Assembly (NCBI RefSeq): GCF_000002985.6
Contig: NC_003284.9
Coordinates: 1,488,001-1,552,000, forward strand
DNA from: Caenorhabditis elegans
Lineage: Eukaryota; Nematoda; Chromadorea; Rhabditida; Rhabditidae
Direction: 5' to 3'
DNA length: 64,000 nt
This document shows positions 59,509 to 64,000 of the stretch, one piece after another; the first letter of the stretch is position 1, and each line of letters starts with the position of its first letter. The notes under the pieces are model-generated. The model had not been told where the DNA came from and did no database searches. It was given only the letters and a program-made list of their open reading frames with translations. Made by a program: the position numbers and the translations under genes.

Positions 59509-62500
59509 ATGAAAGTGCCGCGTGGCATTGGTCTTGTCTTCATATTTGCGGTGGCCGCCGCGTTGGTGGCCGGCCTCATCCTGACCATTGTCCTCGTCAG
59601 TCGGCCCAGTCCAGCAGAGCGTAAGTAGTCCTTCAAAGTCCTTCAATTTCAATAATCTCCTACATTTCAGCATTCACTGGCCGTGTCATAACTGTGGGTA
59701 TCTGTAATTCCGGGTCAGAGCCTTCAAAAGCTTCGAGCTTCCGGTTTAAGCGGGATGCAACGACAAGTTGCTCATTCGATGCGGTAAAAATTAGAGTTTA
59801 AAATTTTAGATTCAAAACTAGATGAATTTCAGAACCGGGATCAGTTGAAAAATTTCTTATCCAGTTCAGCGGCAGACACCAGCTTCATTGTAATGTCCTA
59901 TTCAGACAAGCCTTCGGTGAGCATTTATTCTAGGATTCTATGGACAAAAAATTACATTTCAGCCATCAACTGTATTGCCCAGAGATCAAGCTATAGAATT
60001 GCTAAATAGTATGAAAAAGGACGGGTCTAAAACTATACAGCAAGCCCCGTAGGTTTTAGATATTTATTATTTGAAAATTTTTTAAAATCAACCATAAATT
60101 TCAGCGCATTCGCAAGTTACGATCCAAAAGCTTATGAAAACTCGGATTTAGTATTTTTCACTCCATGTAAAACTGATTATACGTGAGTTTTTATTCTTCA
60201 AATGCATATAATGTGAAACATAAATGTTTTCAGAGGGTATGACGCAGATATGGCAGCAGTGCGAACCACAATCAATAATGTCCAAACGAAAAAGTATGTG
60301 ATTGTATCTTTGGCAATGGATCAGGGTAACATGACTCAGAAGTATGGAGACTTGAACACCCATAACATTGGAAATAATGCAACAGATATCACTAATGATA
60401 TTAACAATGTATTAAATATCACAGGTAGTTTTTTGAACAAATGAAGATTTTGAACAAATCCAACAATTTCAGCGACAACTCTCGGGCCCACAACGACAAC
60501 AATAACTCCGACTACTACTGTCGTCCCAGCCAGCACTAGCACCCAACCAGCTCCGGCATCCAGCCCGACTACTCAACCGGCTCCGGCAACTAGTCCGACT
60601 ACTCAACCAGCTCCCGCAACCAGCCCGACTACCCAGCCGGCTCCCGCAACCAGCCCGACTACCCAACCGGCTCCGGCAACTAGTCCGACTACTCAACCGG
60701 CTCCGGCAACTAGTCCGACTACTCAACCAGCTCCCGCAACCAGCCCGACTACCCAGCCGGCTCCCGCAACCAGTCCAACTACCCAACCGGCTCCGGCAAC
60801 CAGTCCAACTACCCAACCGGCTCCGGCAACCAGTCCAACTACCCAACCGACTCCGGCAACCAGTCCAACTACCCAACCGACTCCGGCAACCAGTCCAACT
60901 ACCCAACCGACTCCGGCAACCAGTCCAACTACCCAACCGGCTCCGGCAACCAGTCCAACTACCCAACCGGCTCCGGCAACCAGTCCAACTACCCAACCGG
61001 CTCCGGCAACCAGTCCAACTACCCAACCGGCTCCGGCAACCAGTCCAACTACCCAACCGGCTCCGGCAACCAGTCCAACTACCCAACCGGCTCCGGCAAC
61101 CAGTCCAACTACCCAACCGGCTCCGGCAACCAGTCCAACTACCCAACCGACTCCGGGAACCAGTCCAACTACCCAACCGGCTCCGGCAACCAGTCCAACT
61201 ACCCAACCATCTCCCGCAACCAATCCTACAACGCAACCGTCAGTGTCATCCAGTGCTTCAACGCAACCTGCTCCAGCTACAAGTGGTACGACACAACCAG
61301 CTCCGGCGACTAGCGCAACTACGCAGCCGGCTCCAGCTACCAGCGCTACTACCCAACCAGCGCCGGCTACCAGTCCGACAACACAACCAGCCCCGGCCAC
61401 GAGTGCAACAACACAGTCTGTTCCAGTAGTTACAACTCAGACAACTATGGGTACAAGTCCAACAACGGCTGGAATCAGTTCATCTCCAGCTGCAACCAGT
61501 CCAAGCACCGCTGTAACGAGTCCATCATCACTGGGTACAAGTTCATCACCATTGCCAAGTTCAATTAGTACGTCTGCACTTCCAATAGCTAGCTCTTCTG
61601 CTTCATCTAGTCCATCTGCAGCATCTAGTACAACCCCGGTAGTTTTGTCTAGCTCCACTATTCAAAGTTCATCAGGAACTTTTCCAAGTTCTGTTGCATC
61701 TAGCCCATCGACGGTAGGATCTACTAGTGGAGCAGCTTCATCTAGCTCGTATGCAACAGTGTCAACAATCGCAGGATCTACTGGTTCTACAATTACACCT
61801 GTGCCAGGATCATCCAGCACAATCGGATCCTCAACACCATCTGCATCATCTAGCTCTTCCGGAACGATGTCGACTATTTCAGGATCAACTGGTTCCACAG
61901 TTACAGTCGTGCCTGGATCCTCTAGCACATTTGCATCCTCAACACCAATAGCTTCATCTAGCTCACCTGGTTCAACTGTCACTGTTGCCCCAGGATCTTC
62001 CAGCACTTATGGATCCTCAACACCATCAGCGTCATCTAGTTCCTCCGGAACTATGTCCACAAATTCGGGATCAACTGGTTCTACAGTTACTGTTGCACCA
62101 GTATCGTCTAGTACATTTGGATCCTCAACACCAATAGCTTCATCTAGCTCATCTGGTTCTACTGTCACCGTTGTCTCAGGATCTTCCAGCACATACGGAT
62201 CGTCAACACCATCCGCGTCATCTAGTTCCGCTGGAACTGCGTCGACAATCTCAGGATCAACTGGTTCAACAGCTACAATTGTACCAGGATCTTCAAGCTC
62301 GGTTGGATCCTCAACACAGTCGGCTTCGCCCAGCTCACCTGGAACTATGTCCACAGTCTCTGGACCAACGGGTTCTACAGTCACAGTTGTGCCAGGATCA
62401 TCTACATCACCAGCTCCATCAAGCTCACCAAATCCATCTTCCTCACCTGCATCGACCGGCTCAACAATCACAATTAGTGGTTCTTCAAGCATAATTGTTT

Positions 62501-64000
62501 CCACCGTCTCCGGTTCCACCGTCTCCGGATCAACCGGAACATCCCAGTCCACACTTGCATCGTCAACTGCGACACCAGGTAGTAGCAGTACCGTTCCATC
62601 CTCATCAAGCCCCCAACCATCCAGTCAGTCCCCTGCACCTAATACGGGATCCACAACCCCCTCCCAGACCTCGTCCCAATCTCCTTCCCCCAGCATGAAT
62701 CCCTCTTCATCGACACCCACAGGATCATCGCAGTCTACAATCACACCGGAAGGTTCGACAGCTAGCAGTCCGACTGGAAGCACTGGATCCACATTCTCAG
62801 TTGCAACAGAGGTCACATCCCAATCAACCGTTCCTTCGGGCAGCTCTCTTGGAACACAATCGACCAACAGTTCCCCATCCCCCAGCTCTCTCTCCCCCTC
62901 TACATCTGGAATGAGTACTTTGACCTCGGAACCATCCCCAAGTTCCACACAGTCATCAGGAGCACAAAGTACATTAACAACACCATCCCCCAACCCATCC
63001 CAATCAACCAGCTCACTGGAATCATCTACATCAGGCGCCACCACGTCATCTGGATCGGCAGGAACTACTATGACATCCCCCTCCCAATCATCATCAGTTG
63101 GAAGCTCGCAAGGATCCACTAGTCCAGCTGCATCAACGACATCAGGAGAAATGACATCTCAAGGTTCCACACAAACACCTGGATCTTCAGTATCAACATC
63201 TGCTGCGATTTTGACATCAACGCAACAATCCGTGTCTACCAATAGCCCTGGATCAACAGTGACTCGACCATCTACTGTTAGCGGTTCGACGAGTTCTGGA
63301 AGCACAGTTACCGTAGGATCCACGGAAGCGAGTACATCAGGTAGTTCAGTTGCTAGCAGTTCCCCCGCCCCATCCACTTCCCAAAATCCCAATCCTTCAA
63401 CTTCAAGCGGAAGTTCCATGATTACCCAATCCCCTTACCCATCCCAATCTACCAGCCCAGTGGAGTCCTCTACCACACCATCTCCTGGGTCACCTGGAAC
63501 CACTTTAACATCCACTTCCCCCTCCCCATCCCAATCAACTACAATTGGAAGCACACAAGGATCCACAAGCCCAGGTATTTCAACGACATCCGAAGAAATG
63601 ACATCCCAAGGTTCAACTCAAACACCAGGTAGTACTGGATCCACAGTGACTCAGCCGTCCACTGTTAGTGATTCGACAAGCTCTGGAAGCACGGTCACAG
63701 TCGGATCCACAGAAGGAAGCAGTTCCCCCATCCCATCCACTTCCCAAAATACAAATCCTTCAACTTCAAGCGGAAGTTCCATGAGTACCCAAACCCCCCA
63801 GTCGTCCCAATCTACTAGTCCAGTAGAATCGTCTACATCCGGTGCTACCTCATCTTCTGGGTCACCTGGAACCACGTTGACATCAATTTCCCCCTCCCCA
63901 TCCCCATCATCAACAATCGGTAGCTCTCAAGGATCAACCAGTCCAGTTGTTTCAACAATATCCCAAGGTTCAACGGAAACACCAGGTAGTACTGGATCCA
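59509..64000 (+). CDS. Mucin-like type II membrane protein, N-terminal ~1,397 aa (runs off window)
   Basis: In-phase exons are 59509-59620, 59671-59783, 59833-59916, 59963-60048, 60105-60182, 60234-60424 and one giant exon from 60473 to the window edge. Residues 8-31 (LVFIFAVAAALVAGLILTIV) form a membrane segment close to the N-terminus, with Lys/Arg on the inner side: signal-anchor topology. A domain of about 190 residues follows (GRVITVGICNSG, TSFIVMSYSD, DLVFFTPCKTDY, KYVIVSLAMDQGN), which resembles nematode VWA-like/lumenal modules, but I cannot name it. From about 60,540 come 23 near-identical decapeptides TTQPAPATSP, then more than 850 Ser/Thr/Gly/Pro-rich residues with almost no Cys, expected to be densely O-glycosylated. 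A cell-surface or lumenal coat role is inferred. The C-terminus is outside the window. Confidence 0.88.
60541..61230 (+). repeat. 30-bp coding minisatellite, 23 copies
   Basis: The unit ACCCAACCGGCTCCGGCAAC then CAGTCCAACT encodes one TTQPAPATSP decapeptide, with no insertions or deletions, so frame is kept throughout. Copies from about 60,780 to 61,200 are nearly identical (only GGCT/GACT switching), while both flanks are more diverged, a sign of recent expansion in the middle. Further degenerate copies continue to about 61,430. Confidence 0.95.

Noticed and set aside
60469..61400. Long antisense open frames (225 and 255 codons; RSRLGSWTGC and GAGWVVGLVA repeats) opposite the mucin array
   Set aside because: A 30-bp period without stops in that frame opens automatically. 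The plus frame has splice-consistent upstream exons and domains.
61437..63875. Several minus-strand acidic ORFs (DPGTTVTVEPVDPE-like) and plus-strand Gln/His-rich ORFs
   Set aside because: Shadows of the Ser/Thr-rich coding exon in other frames; no starts, splice sites or domains.

Overview
The window looks like nematode nuclear DNA, most likely Caenorhabditis elegans. It is AT-rich, with short introns ending in TTTTCAG-like acceptors, degenerate TTAGGC telomere-like arrays, and many short palindromic (MITE-like) repeats. The F-BAR/HR1/SH3 gene on the minus strand matches toca-1. A short-chain dehydrogenase and a telomere-like transcript unit to its left fit dhs-11 and tts-1. From remembered gene neighbourhood this would be the left part of chromosome X. 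That placement is inference and was not searched.

Layout. 1-1,129 holds the 3' end of a dehydrogenase (plus). 1,672-6,356 holds a seven-exon globin-fold-like gene (minus), convergent with it. 7,191-9,621 holds a one-domain Ly6/three-finger GPI-type protein (minus). 12,349-13,780 holds a DUF4440/SnoaL-like (NTF2-fold) gene with two alternative starts (minus). 14,886-15,219 holds a small secreted orphan (plus). About 16,130-16,840 is the best candidate for a telomere-like non-coding RNA (minus). 17-22.5 kb is repeat-dominated: a 158-bp tandem array, a 20-bp satellite, telomere-like arrays and tRNA-like remnants. 23,068-33,394 is toca-1 (minus), with a large first intron holding a probable second first exon. 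34-46.4 kb has no gene I can support. 46,426-46,944 encodes a small EGF-domain membrane protein (minus). 48,508-52,066 encodes an FBXW5-like F-box/WD protein (plus). 52-59.5 kb is intergenic with repeats. 59,509 to the right edge is a large mucin-like gene (plus) that runs off the window.

The genes are individual eukaryotic units and do not form an operon or a single pathway. Exon models were built by hand from ORFs, splice consensus and phase matching. Every junction listed keeps frame, but none is checked against transcripts. The points that most deserve a second look are: a globin-like protein that appears to have Tyr in place of the proximal haem-binding His; an alternative His/Asn-rich N-terminus for toca-1; a 12-bp motif (CGATGCACCATG) repeated far above chance; tRNA-like heads scattered through the window; and the EGF mini-protein.
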